Shown one piece after another: positions 1-11,826 of a stretch of 64,000 nucleotides of DNA. Where the stretch lies: NCBI GenBank assembly GCA_963932465.1, contig OZ010786.1, positions 600,762,038 through 600,826,037 of the forward strand, read 5' to 3'. The notes under the pieces are model-generated. The model worked only from the letters and a program-made list of their open reading frames with translations, had not been told where the DNA came from and made no database searches. Made by a program: the position numbers and the translations under genes. Origin of the DNA: Maratus speciosus. Its lineage: Eukaryota; Arthropoda; Arachnida; Araneae; Salticidae. The stretch's first letter is position 1, and each line of letters begins with the position of its first letter.

Positions 1-1163
1 ATTGAAACCGGACAAAATTAAAAGGGAAATTTGAAATTATTGGCTACTGACCAACAACTGCTACGTCGAGCTTATTATTAGTCTATAGTTTTCAGTTATT
101 AGCAATTGTTGTGTGTTTCATAAGCCTTTTTCAAATTTGGAGAATGTTCCGCAATTGGGTTATTTCGATAAAAGTTACTTTCATTTTCTAACCATTATTT
201 AACTTTTATACAGTTACAATTGTATACTGTTTTCTCATTTGACGCCAATCATGGCTATCGGCCCGATTACGGAAAGTTATCCATTTTACCCCTGCGAAGA
301 ACCGGTATAAGATAATAAATGTTTAATTGAGCATACCACGTACTATTTGTAAATATTTTATATTTTATTCCAATTTTTGACATTTCTTCTATACTTTGTA
401 TGCTTTCTGCAATGTTATTCACCTGTGCGAAGTGCAGGTATCCCATGAAAACTATTTTTCCCGGATATGACACAATGACCGACATATTTCTAGATTTAAA
501 AAAAAAAAGTAATTTGTCGATTTTAGGAATTTTTTTAAGGCTGTTGTCTAAATTTCTCAAAATATTTAAAACTATAAATAATCAATTATTGCTGGTTTAA
601 TAGTACAAGAATTACTGCTTGCATTTTAAATTAAAGTGTATCCTAATGTAAAATTAAACGAGTTTTAAATGGAATGAATGAAATGCTTCTCTTTAAAATA
701 TTATAAATACAATTCGATCAAGAGAATATTTGGCAATTTATCGCCTGTGACCAAGTAAATAAAAAATATGCCTTAAAATTAATTAAATAATTTATACTTA
801 AACTCTAAGCGTAATAAAACGTTTAATTCTCATTGGAAATACACATGTTTATGTAATTTTTATAACTTTATCTTATCAGGAATTGAATTAAAAACGCTGC
901 TGTAAAATTCTATCTTAACATACATTAACTAATTTTTATATGTCCTTGTTCATTGCATTACAAAAATATAATTCAAATAGAACGTATTAAAATCACTGAC
1001 ATATAATAATATATATTAAATAATATTTTAACTTTTTTATAAATTATAATAAAACACAAAACTAACCTGTTTTTCTCTTTTATGAAGCGAAAAAAAAGAG
1101 TTCTCTCAGATAGAGAGTTATTTTTGCAGTTTTGAAAACTGAAATAATTAGAATGCCAACGTG
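1..1163. other. AT-rich DNA without a clear gene
   Basis: I see no confident gene or element here apart from the possible minus-strand exon at 423-489. The stretch is AT-rich with many stops in all frames. Its right end runs into the 363-bp tandem duplication. Confidence 0.6.
423..489 (-). other. possible 67-nt internal exon
   Basis: On the minus strand a pyrimidine-rich run ending in AG (just above position 489) is followed by an open stretch reading roughly MSVIVSYPGKIVFMGYLHF. It ends in CACAG followed by GTGAAT, a good splice-donor match at 421-427. The surrounding reading frame stays open from 560 down to 267, so splicing is not required for it to be open. I recognise no protein family. 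It could be an exon of a gene lying mostly outside the window, or chance. Confidence 0.2.
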
Positions 1164-1890
1164 GCATTTTCCCAAGTAATATAAGTTCTTAAAAGAACTG
1201 ATTTTGTTTAAATAACTAATTTCAATTAATAAATTAAATAATGGCAAATAAATAAATCGAATTATATCTATACTTTCAACAATTAAGTACAGCAGACGAC
1301 AAACGAATAAAATCACGGCTGCGCGTGCGCATAGTTATTTCATAGATATCGAACTTATAGATCATCCACAAAGGAGAAAGAAGTTAATAATCCTCTTGTA
1401 GTTCACTCCGTCCGCTTGGTGGCGTATGACCTTGATTGAAGTGACCTCGCCTTTAATCTTGCGGTTATCTCTCCCATTTAAGATAGGACGCTTACTTATA
1501 TCGCTTTGGGTCTCTATCTTTTGGAGGCATTTTCCCAAGTAATATAAGTTCTTAAAAGAACTGATTTTGTTTAAATAACTAATTTCAATTAATAAATTAA
1601 ATAATGGCAAATAAATAAATCGAATTATATCTATACTTTCAACAATTAAGTACTGCAGACGACAAACGAATAAAATCACGGTTGCGCGTGCGCATAGTTA
1701 TTTCATAGATATCGAACTTATAGATCATCCACAAAGGAGAAAGAAGTTAATAATCCTCTTGTAGTTCACTCCGTCCGCTTGGTGGCGTATGACCTTGATT
1801 GAAGTGACCTCGCCTTTAATCTTGCGGTTATCTCTCCCATTTAAGATAGGACGCTTACTTATATCGCTTTGGGTCTCTATCTTTTGGAGG
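1164..1890. repeat. 363-bp tandem duplication (two copies)
   Basis: Two almost identical head-to-tail copies lie at 1164-1526 and 1527-1889. Only a few substitutions separate them in the parts I compared (for example tacagc/tactgc and cggctg/cggttg), so the duplication looks recent. Each copy contains a CpG-rich tgcgcgtgcgcatag motif that resembles an NRF1-type site and is more GC-rich than its surroundings. The end of the second copy runs directly into the segment repeated at 6057. A role as a duplicated upstream regulatory block is inference only. Confidence 0.9.
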
Positions 1891-2512
1891 TGTGTCTAAT
1901 CGCCGAGCGTACAACAAATAAAAATAAAGCTTTTTAAATGTTTTCTTTCGGATTTGTTTATTAAGATATTACCTAATATTTTAAATTCTCTAATAGATTT
2001 AAATCTTTTCTTTTTCTAACCTTTGAAGTCCCCGTATTCTTACTATAAATTAAAAATTTCATTAATTTTAAATTAGAATCTGTTTTGTTGGAGAGCTGTC
2101 ATGACTTAGTTTTGGTTTTAAAAAGATCACGGGCTCCGGCTCCGGTCTGTCTGCTGATGGATGTGGAATCCGGTAAAGAGTTTTTCGAAAATGATGTCTA
2201 CAATTTTAACAACTCCTGTTAAATTATTTCTTGATACCGTGGAAAAGATTTTAATTACGTTTCTCATCAATACTAAATTTGATTTATGCTGCACTTTAAT
2301 TTTTAAAAGAAATATCTATCTTCAAGTGGAGTAGATGCTTTTATTGGCAAGAATTAATTTATGAACGGTGACCAACGGGAAGCCTTTTCTTCTCTTCTAA
2401 AAAGATGGAATAAACATTTAATTTATATCGTTATCAAGTCTCCTCTTCATTTATTTTACAGACGACACGATCCAAGTAAGAAGTTTCATTTATTTCTATT
2501 TTTTTACAATTT
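1871..2512 (+). repeat. 642-bp direct repeat, copy A
   Basis: This segment is repeated in the same orientation at 6057-6696 with only scattered differences. It begins at the shared gggt..ctatcttttggagg and ends at ...ttttacaatt. Near its end is ccaagtaagaag, which could act as a splice donor, so an untranslated leader exon is one reading. I see no LTR hallmarks such as a primer-binding site, flanking target duplication or internal polyprotein. Confidence 0.9.
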
Positions 2513-5500
2513 TTATACAGCTTTTAAAATAAGTTCACAAAATGTCAGTGTTTCTCTGCAATAATTTTAACTATGTGTCACTGCTGTATCGCATATTTAA
2601 AGACTGTCTCTCTACATATGCTGCTCTAAGAGTTTCTATTCCAACCTGTTAAAAAAAAAATACTCACCTGCAAAAAAAACTTTGCTTCATTCTCAACAGT
2701 TTCTTACCTGATGAAGTTGGCCATTCACTGATGTGTTGTATCCATTTGTGCTGACCTCTTCTCTAGTATTTTCCTTGTTTGATGATAGAAGATAAATGTA
2801 TTAATACTTACCTGCTTAACTCACTGTTTTATAACAATAACTTTAAAATTTATGCTTCATTTTCAACGCTGAAGTAACTATTGAAGAAGAGTCATGTCAT
2901 GTTTGAGTCATTTTATCCTTACAATGTCTGATTCAATTCAATATCTTCGTTGTTTGTCTTTAAAGTTAAAATGAGATTTACGAGTTATCTCAAATGTTTT
3001 CTCAAGTAACAGCTGTCACAAGATCTGATTATGGAAGTGTTGTTGGGTTGCCTTTTCTCTTGTGAGATGTAAATTATCCTTACTAAGTGGATTGGTTGAT
3101 TTATCTGCTACCAAAAGTCAGTGTTGCTTTTTTTTGCAATTTTTTTTTTTGCTAAATCAAGAAGATTTATGAAATATTATAAAATTAGTTACTTTCAGTA
3201 TTGATTCTTACATATACCTGCAGTTACAAGAGTTGTATTTTGATTCAGGAATTCTCAAGATCAATTTATTTTTTGTCTAAATTCCCCATGTTAAATTTTA
3301 GTGTGCCTTTGTTTTCATTTGCGAATATACCCAAAGTCTCTAAATTTTCTTTTGTCATATGCCTCATATTTTTACACAGGAAGTAATTTATTGAATGAAT
3401 TCTGAAGATTTTATTATTATTAATGAAGATATTTAAAAATTTTAAGCATCAAATCAAAAGAAAAGCACAGTTCTTAGTAACTATTTAACAGCGCCTTTTG
3501 ATATAGAAGTGTTCCTTAGTGAATCTTCAAAATTACTAAGAAATTTAAAGAAAAAGTGCTTATTGATATCATCACCTACCTACTTATGTCTTATTTTTTT
3601 CCCCGCAAGATGTGTGTGTGAATACATCATCAATTCTCATCAAATACAACATCATTTTATCATCTTCAGTGCTCTATAATTCATCCTTTTAGTGTGTCCA
3701 GAAATAGTGATTTAGCTTCAAAAGAAGTGACGCACACAGATGTTGTGTTATCGCCAAAATAATGTCTATTCAACTGCCCAGAAGCAGAATTTTCTGTGTC
3801 AGACTGCAACAAACAAAAATTTATCTGCGACCCAATAAGCCTACTATCATAAGAAATAACAGAAACACTTAAAGTAAGCAAAATTTCCATTTATAAAAAA
3901 TATATATAATATAAGGATACAACAAATACCATAAATCTAGAGACTTAAAGCAAATTTCAGCTATTTTTTAAGCCCAGCATTTATTTTTAAGTTGGTGGAT
4001 TAATCTGCAAGGTTTAAAATAATCTGCAGTGCCCGCTTCCGTGCTGCACTGTTTCTGCTACTGGGTTCAACTGTAAAATTGATGTTGCCTTTTTGTGTAT
4101 GTCATCTAGAGATATGCGAAAAAAAAAAGTTCTTGTCCAGTGTTCCTGTATAATGTCTATTCAACTGTAAAGTTGATGTTGCCTTTTTGTGTGTGTCATC
4201 TAGAGATATGCATCTGTTTCTACATGGTAAACACAATGTTTACACCTTTGCAACAATACACATTACTGATGTCTTTTTGTGTACCAAAACTTTCAGCGTG
4301 TTTTTGAACATTCTCATAACATTTATTTTTCATGCAAAGTTTAAATTGTGTTTATAACGCTAAGGAATCAAGGATCTGTAAAGAAGGACATTGCTGTTGT
4401 TTTTGCAGTTATGGGGTGGTATATTGTGCTATTTAGTGTATATAGTTATTTTTTTCTTTTTGAACAAGGTGTCAGGAGCCTTGTTTAGGGAAAATCCAAG
4501 CCACCTGAAATCTTGAGTAAAACATGAGTACTCACAGTATATATTGTTCTATGATTGTGGATAATAGTATATTTTTTACATAATTCTCTTGATTTTTCTG
4601 CATGAAATATTTTATGTAAATGATTTATAATATTTATATTATGGTACACTTGAAAATTTAAATTTCCCATGATAGTGTCAATTTTTTTAAATCTTTCATT
4701 GTATATGAAAGCATTTATTTTTCTGGGGATCCCCACCCACTCAACCAAATACCTACTTATTCTTAAAACCATGGTTTCTCTGTTTGTCTATGAGTTTATC
4801 TTTATACATATTTAAAAATTGTATTAAGTGATGTCTCATATTTTAAAGAATAGTATATACTTTGAAAATTTTTGATGAGTAAATAATACAAAAAGTATTG
4901 GTGTTTGTTGGTAAATTGCTTTTGCAATCATATTTTCAGGGTTAATGAAAAGTAGTAAGAGTATATGTTTCAGCAATATAACACTTAATTCCTTTTAGAC
5001 ATGTCTCTCATATATATAATATTGTTGCATCTACCTTAACTATCTGTGTTTTACATGTGAGTGGTCATTTAGTGCACGATTTGGCCACTTGTTCATGTGG
5101 AGTACAGCTGGTTGTTTGAAGTTACATATTTAGTACTAAATTAAATTAAAAGAAAAATGATGAATATTGTATTATGAAAATTTTACTAAAGAAATTGTTA
5201 TGCATGAGCAGTTTATATTTAGAGTAACTGCAAATAAATGCTCTATTTTATGAGTTATAAGTCCTAGGCTGTGATCAAATACTGAAGTTATTTTGATCTT
5301 TGTTGCTTGTAAGTACAACTTTTCTTATATAGTATACCAATTTAATTAAATGTTTGATAATGAGCTCATTTTATATATGCTAATTCTCATTTTATATATG
5401 CTAATTCTGATTTTTGTTTAGCATTTTTACTTAAGTAATACATAGGATTTTATATATGCTAATTCATTTTCTTTAGCATTTGTACTTAAGTTTTATGAAG

Positions 5501-6056
5501 ATAAGTTTATGACATCATACTGCAATTGCCATAAATAGAAAGATTTGGCATTTTTTTTATGTATACTATTCAAATATAATATGTATACTTTGGATGTATT
5601 TTCTTTTTCTTCTCACTTCCCTTTTGGTCTACACTAATTTTTATTTGCAGCAGTTAAACTTTTGGCTTTATTTTAATATTCTAACTTATAGTTTTTTTTT
5701 TTCTCTCTGTCTTTGGCATCTAAAATTTTGTCATCCCATTTCTGTAAAAGGTTTTTATTTCATTTTACCTTTTACATCACTTGCTCTGCCAAAATTTTAC
5801 TCCGTAAATGGGGGTATTGTGAGATGAAATCTTACAGTGTTTAAATTATGTTACTGTTTTATTTCTTTTAGCCTTATACATCGATGTTCTTTAAGCTTAA
5901 ATTCATATTTATTTTTGTGCGGATAATTCGTTTCGACCGCAGATCGGCAAGTTCTCTGCTGTTCCGCAGTGCCTGGCATGGGGTGCTTCTCCTTTGAGTT
6001 TTGTACGATTGTGATGACATCATCGGAGTAAGTCTCTCACGGCATATGCATTGGAT
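2513..6056. other. spacer between the two 640-bp copies
   Basis: I see no recognisable gene. It holds small local duplications. About 45 bp around gttgatgttgcctttttgtg recur at 4069-4112 and 4158-4210. The motif ttttatatatgctaattc occurs three times between 5368 and 5466. The last ~180 bp (5880-6056) are more GC-rich and include gatgacatcatc. If the flanking copies came from a segmental duplication, this is the stretch lying between the two copies. Confidence 0.5.
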
Positions 6057-6696
6057 GGGTGTCTATCTTTTGGAGGTGTGTCTAATCGCCGAGTGTACAA
6101 CAAATATAAATAAAGCTTTTTAAATGTTTTCTTTCGGATTTGTTTATTAAGATATTACCTAATATTTTAAATTCTCTAATAGATTTAAATCTTTTCTTTC
6201 TCTAACCTTTGAAGTCCCCGTATTCTTACTATAAATTAAAAATTTCGTTAATTTTAAATTAGAATCTGTTTTGTTGGAGAGCTGTCATGACTTAGTTTTG
6301 GTTTTAAAAAGATCACGGGCTCCGGCTCCGGTCTGTCTGCTGATGGATGTGGAATCTGGTAAAGAGTTTTTCGAAAATGATGTTTACGATTTTAACAACT
6401 CCTGTTAAATTATTTCTTGATACCGTGGAAAGATTTTAATTACGTTTCTCATCAATACTAAATTTGATTTATGCTGCACTTTAATTTTTAAAAGAAATAT
6501 CTATCTTCAAGTGGAGTAGATGCTTTTATTGGCAAGAATTAATTTATGAACGGTGACCAACGGGAAGCCTTTTCTTCTCTTCTAAAAAGATGTAATAAAC
6601 ATTTAATTTATATCGTTATCAAGTCTCCTCTTCATTTATTTTACAGACGACACGATCCAAGTAAGAAGTTTCATTTATTTCTATTTTTTTACAATT
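6057..6696 (+). repeat. 640-bp direct repeat, copy B, cut by Tigger
   Basis: This is the second copy of 1871-2512. Its match to copy A stops at ttttacaatt (6696), and Tigger-type terminal sequence starts at the next base. Copy A continues there with unrelated DNA. The break therefore marks either the Tigger insertion point or the end of the duplicated segment. Confidence 0.9.
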
Positions 6697-8805
6697 GCTG
6701 ACCTCAAAGAACAGAGGGTTTTATTGCGATACTACACAACGCATGTTAACTAAAAAGAACTTCAAATTTAATTTACCTTTCAAATTAACGGCACATTATA
6801 AGCAATACCACAGACCTGTGCTCCGGAAGCACGATCACTGGCTGAATGGAAATTTCTCTCCTCGCTGTGTTACAAAACAGATGTTAGCGTGTGACCACAT
6901 GCTTCTAACATTCTTTCAGTGCAGATCTGTTTCAGCAGCGTTTTAACAATAGTAGCAAAAAGGGTGATATTAAACTTAGGGGAAGATATAGATGTCATAA
7001 ACGAACATAAAAATGAAAAGTCAGAAAGAAAATTGGCTCAAATGTTTAATTGTGGAAAAACGTAAAGAAACAAAATTTTGAAGAATTTAGAAGCCATTTT
7101 AAAAGAATGGCCAGACAGTAAGTTGCATGGAATTAAACAAAAATGAAAGGAAAAATTCAGAGATGCCTTAATGCTCAACGATGCCTTGATGGAATGGGTT
7201 CGAGCAGCAAGAGCCAAAAATATACCACTTAGTGGAACTTTAATAAAAAAGAAAGGCATTCAAATAGCGGAAGCCTTCAGATTCAAAGATTTTTGCGCAA
7301 GTAATGGTTGGTTACAGAAATTTTGTAACTGTAACAATATTGCTTTTAAATCGATTTGTGGAAAAGCTGCAGATGTGGATGAGAGCTGTGTGAAGATTGG
7401 AAAGTGCAACTTCCTTTGATTCTTTCTTGATACAAAGATCGAAATATTTATAACATGGATGAAATGGGGCTTTTCTTTCGTGCACTACCCCAAAAAAGTT
7501 TGATGGAAAAGGAAAGAAACAAAAGAATGATTAACTGTGTTTTTTTGTGCTAATGCTATTAGGGAAAAAGAAAAACCTTTAGTAATGGAAATCTCAACAA
7601 CCACGATGCCTTAAAAATACGGATATGTCTAAAATGGGTATATGTGGAAGTCAAATGCAAAGGCATGGATGTCGTTGTCAATATTTGAAGAATGGTTGGT
7701 GGCATTCGCTAAGAAAACGAGCATCCAGTAAAGAAATGTCATTCTGTTTCTAGATAATGCCCTATGCCATACCAAACCAGATTAAGCAGTGTAAAACTTC
7801 TGTTTTTATCACTAAATACAACAGCTAGACTTCAACCTTTGGATTATGGCATTATTCAAAGCTTCAAATTAGAATACCGCTGTTTCACCTTACAGGCACT
7901 TGTAAGTTGAATAGATGGTGCTAAAAGTGCTTCAGAATTGGCAAAAAGCATAACGGTACATGATGCAGTTTCTTAAATAACATTGTCTTGAATGTAATTT
8001 GTCTGATAATGTAAAAATTCAAACAATCATGAGATGTTTTAAAGCTTGTGGATTGTCAAATGAGTCAATAGAAAACGTTCTTGATTTGGAAAACATTGAT
8101 CCTGTAGAAGAAGAATCCATCGAACTGTCTAAAGTAGCTGGAATAGAAAGTGATCCCAATGTCTTTGAATATAAAAAACATTTGACTGCTACAACGATTT
8201 GTGGGAAAATTGGGAAGAGCGCATGATTCATCAAAATTTTGAACTAAGTTTGTAAGAATTTAGTTTTAACTTTTTAGAATTTTTTTATTCTGACCTCTAA
8301 CTTTTTAGAATTTACACTTAAAATAATTAAGTGTAAAACCTCTTTGTGCCTTTTCAGGCAATAAATCTAATTATGATGAAGAATCAGGAGTTCGGACAAT
8401 AAACCCCCTGTCCTATCCTGTCAGGAAACTCTAAAAAAAGTAGATATTTTAATAAAATCGCCATTATCTGTATAAGATGAAAAAAATTTACATCTATTTA
8501 TTGAACTTCAAAAGGGTTTTGAAAAAAGTTTATAAAAGATAAAGTTGTAAAATCAAAACAAACATCAATATGTACATTTTTCAAACCATTGTAGTAATTA
8601 ACTTGTGTAATTAAATTATTTTATTTTAGTACTTAAATTTATTATTTTTTTCCTACGTAAAAAATAAATTTTTGTAACACTACTTGTTACCTTATTTTCA
8701 ACAATCGAAAACTAGATTTAAATGTGACCTTTGTTCAGAGACCACCTCCCAGAGCAATCAATTTTTATTGGAACAGAACTTGTTCGCTTTAGAGAGGTTT
8801 TACTG
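6697..8805 (+). mobile_element. degenerate Tigger (pogo-type) DNA transposon
   Basis: The right end is ...gagaggttttactg followed by TA. Inverted, it reads cagtaaaacctctc, the usual look of a Tigger terminus. The left end matches only inner parts of that terminal repeat (gaacagaggg against gaacaaaggt), so the outermost ~70 bp appear to be missing. The interior carries the broken transposase described separately, then ~500 bp of AT-rich 3' sequence. The element is inactive. Confidence 0.85.
6975..8226 (+). pseudogene. Tigger-like (CENP-B-type HTH + DDE) transposase, broken
   Basis: This is the transposase of the surrounding element. Its job would have been to bind the terminal repeats and cut and paste the element. 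In order it shows a psq/CENPB_N-like helix-turn-helix remnant (6985-7080), a CENPB-type HTH with DALMEWVRAARAKNIPLSG and FCASNGWLQKF (7165-7330), the NMDEMGLFFRALP-type start of the DDE domain (~7455), a second acidic block ILFLDNALCHT (~7745), LQPLDYGIIQSFK (~7835), and a C-terminal tail ending at 8226. Many stops and frameshifts separate these blocks and no single frame spans the domain. Family members have about 450-550 residues and the blocks fit that length. Identification rests on recalled Tigger/TIGD motifs. The exact subfamily (TIGD4/6-like) is a guess. Confidence 0.88.
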
Positions 8806-9277
8806 TATAATTCAGTAATGATCATGAAAATTTTAGTAATGGGCATCCTACAAAACAAATATTTCTATTTGTTTTATTGTAAAAATTTTGTATTGGAAAC
8901 TATTCTTGCTTTTGTTTAATGCATATATGTGTAATATTTTTGTGGCAAAATATTACACATATTTGCATCAAAATATGAATTTTTTAAAGCAAACTGAAAA
9001 TATAAATTGAGAAAAATTCTTGAAATTAAGAGATATGTTTAAAAGAAAAAAGAAATCTTCATATATGGAAAAGGTTGTATAAATATAGAGATTTTAGACT
9101 TATTGTATGTCATTGTAATTTTCTATAATAAGACTGAAAAAACATACGACTTATAGGGAAATCATACAACGTAACACCCAGTTGCAGATGCTGATTCAGT
9201 ACCCTTTGTATTGTGATTCATAATTCTATTGTGTACCTTTTTAAACTAAAATTTTATTCTAATTCATTGTTCCATAA
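8806..9277. other. AT-rich spacer with a 20-bp palindrome
   Basis: No gene is seen. A near-perfect hairpin (tgcatatatgtgtaatattt against its complement) lies at 8920-8967 with a ~5-nt loop. The rest is plain AT-rich sequence up to the Helitron-like 5' end. Confidence 0.6.
8920..8967. repeat. short palindrome, ~20-bp arms
   Basis: The arms at 8920-8940 and 8946-8967 are complementary apart from one or two positions, around the loop tgtgg. It could be a solo MITE core or simply an AT-rich cruciform. No flanking duplication is evident. Confidence 0.75.
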
Positions 9278-10767
9278 TCTGTAATCGTAAAAGAAAGAAT
9301 TTGTCTGTCTGCCTGTCAACAGTCTGTTAAATACTCAACGCTATGAAATTTGGCATAAAAATATCCCGAAGGGATACTGGGAACTTCTAGAAGAGATTTC
9401 TTTTAAAATGAACTTTGGAGAGATATTTTTTACCCTTTACCATAATCGAAATGCATTTTTTAATAATCAGGGATTTTTTAGGTAAATTTCATAAGAAATA
9501 CTACCTATTACATTTTCCCCTATGTTGGAATTTCTGAAAAAATTTTGCAGATCTACGCTGATCATGACCCCTAGAATCCAAAACCACCCCCCAGTTCAAA
9601 ACTTTATCTATCTATATATATATATATAACTTGTTTATGTACATGATAACTTCCATAATTTTGCACAAATCTCTTCCAAACTGATACATAAAATCAAGGG
9701 CAAAAAAATCCTGGTCAAGTTCGTTAATGGGCAAAATCGGACCAAGGGGGTGGAAATAGGGAGAGGTTTTGTGAAAACAGAAAAAACCCTATAACTTCTT
9801 AATTATAATACATATCAAAGCAGTTTAAAGTTATTATTTCTGCTAGGAAAAGGGGCAAAAATTTATGTAACACAGATTTTTGATAAAGTAAAAAATAGTC
9901 TCAAGGGGCAAAAAAATAGTTTTAGGGAGAAAAAAATTCACAACATCATCCATTCTGAAGATATCAAATTCACTTAAACTTATTATAAATCTTCTTAATA
10001 TTATTTACAACTTTTATACTGACAAGTTTTTGATAAAACCAAATCTTACAGAAAGAAAGTGGGGGCAGGGGGGGGGGGTGGCCTTGTCGATGAAAAAAAA
10101 AATCATAACTTGGTCAATTCACAAGATATCAAATCCACTTAAATTTACTATAAATCTTAAAAAAATCTACAATTTTTATATTGACCAACTCTTACAGCAA
10201 AAAAAAAAAAAAAAAGGGGTGGGGGGTGGGCTTGTAGTTAAAAAAAAATCACATCCCCGTTAATCCGCCACTAAAGCAATAAAAACGTATTATTGGCATG
10301 ATGAAAACTTTTTACAATCCTCAGAGATACTCTATATTGTGTTGCATTATTAAATGTGCGTATGTCTCAATGAAAAGATTCTCTGAATTTAAAATATAAT
10401 GTGTGGTTCATTTAATGAAACAATCACCACATGGTTTAAATTTATGATATAAATCTTCTTAATATTATCTATAACTTTTGTAATAACAAGTTTTTGATAG
10501 GATGAACTCTACTAATGGATGATATTACTAAAAATATTCTCAAGTGATGAATAAAATAGGGATTGCAGAAAGAACAATCATATTAGCATGATTCTAATAA
10601 AACCAGCTCTTACAGAAAAATTAAATTAAAAACTCGTCAAAAGCGGCCAGATAAAATTATTAAGCTGGGTTTATCTCTTAATCTTGATTTAGTTTTTGTT
10701 AGTCAAATTGGTACTTAACTTCGAAATATACCTGTGCCTGGTAGGCCGAACCGGCAGGGATTTTTTT
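9278..10767 (+). mobile_element. Helitron-like element, non-autonomous (copy 1)
   Basis: The 5' end is tctgtaatcgtaaaagaaag followed by tctgtctgcctgtc, a style typical of Helentron/Lep1-type elements. At 9479-9620 is a cap with an imperfect hairpin (ggtaaattt...actacc), catgacccc and ccaaaaccacccccc, then (TA)n. The 3' end has a GC-rich hairpin, taggccgaaccggcaggg, running into a T-run at 10767. The same cap and 3' end recur at 14357-15300 and, more distantly, in the 41.5-56.5-kb block. There is no coding capacity. The class assignment is inferred from termini only. No Rep/helicase is present. Confidence 0.55.
10061..10230 (+). other. two G-runs with quadruplex potential
   Basis: Within the Helitron-like copy, 10061-10080 is 5 G, CA, then a run of 11 G. 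Positions 10216-10230 read ggggtggggggtggg after a poly-A run. Both lie in imperfect tandem copies of the same ~150-bp stretch. In an AT-rich region these are the strongest G-quadruplex candidates on this strand. Confidence 0.6.
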
Positions 10768-11826
10768 ATTTATATTAAATTATATTTCTTCATTAGTTGC
10801 ATTAATTCTTTTTTTAATTTTACATGGGTAACAGCTGTTAGGCTGAATAAAATTAAGGTATAGGTTAATATAAAAAATAATTTTTAAATAAAATTCTAAA
10901 AAATATGTAAATCACAATTTTAACGCGCTCCTACCCTAAAAAACTTTATTAAATAAAAATAATTCACAACTTTATTAAGCAAAATAATTAAAAAAGTAAT
11001 GTATGAGAAATACTAAAACATTACATTTTTTTCGATGATTTTTACCTATTTTAAACTGAAATATTTTTTATTCCTTTACAAGTGTATATCATGAATTGAA
11101 AATCAAGAATATGCTTTAAAAATTTTATACACTTTGCATTGTTGCCTTTTCTCTGTACTTTGAATACCAATGTTATTGAATAAAAATATTACCTTTATTT
11201 TATGGAGAAGTTCTACAATTAACAAAGCAATCTTGTTTCAAAGCTCTTTTAATTAACATCGTTATATGAACTTGTTAGATAAATTTTGATTCAAAGGTAT
11301 TTTATATATATATACTATATATATATATTTATGATTAGTAGGGTTCACATTAAGAAAAAAATAGGAAAAGAAATATGGTGCGTTTTTTTTTTTAAGTTTG
11401 AGAACTACTTTTTTTTTCATTCAGGGAAGATTGTTTATAGGACTTTCTTGTGATTGCAAGATGTTTTAAAAACTACATTTCCTAATTTCAGGAGATTTTT
11501 AAATTATTTTTCAGTGATTATTGCTAAAGTATTGCATAGATTTAGAAAGTTGATTTAGCATATTAATTGTATTTCAAATATTTATTTTAGTGTATTTCAT
11601 AATTTTAAAAGCAAGTCTCCCGTCTAAAATATGATATGTTATACAGTAATTTCTTTATCATGTTTTGATTTAATAATGTGAAATCTATAAGAATCAACCC
11701 TTTTGTTTCAGGGAGGATTTGGTTGCTAATCAGTGTGATTAAATGTGCCCTTTTATTAAGTCCTACTATTTGACTTAATGTAATTGAAAACATATCTTCA
11801 AGAAACCATTATGATTTATATCCATG
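10768..11826. other. AT-rich DNA, nothing recognised
   Basis: I see no gene or element end here. It contains a perfect-dyad (TA)-rich tract at 11303-11330 and otherwise plain AT-rich sequence. Confidence 0.6.

Noticed and set aside
1871..6696. Pair of LTRs around an internal region
   Set aside because: The two 640-bp copies have no TG...CA ends, no primer-binding site or polypurine tract, no 4-6-bp target duplication, and the 3.5 kb between them encodes no polyprotein.
6695..6946. 83-codon open frame
   Set aside because: It lies in the 5' terminal region of the Tigger element, before the transposase, and matches no protein.
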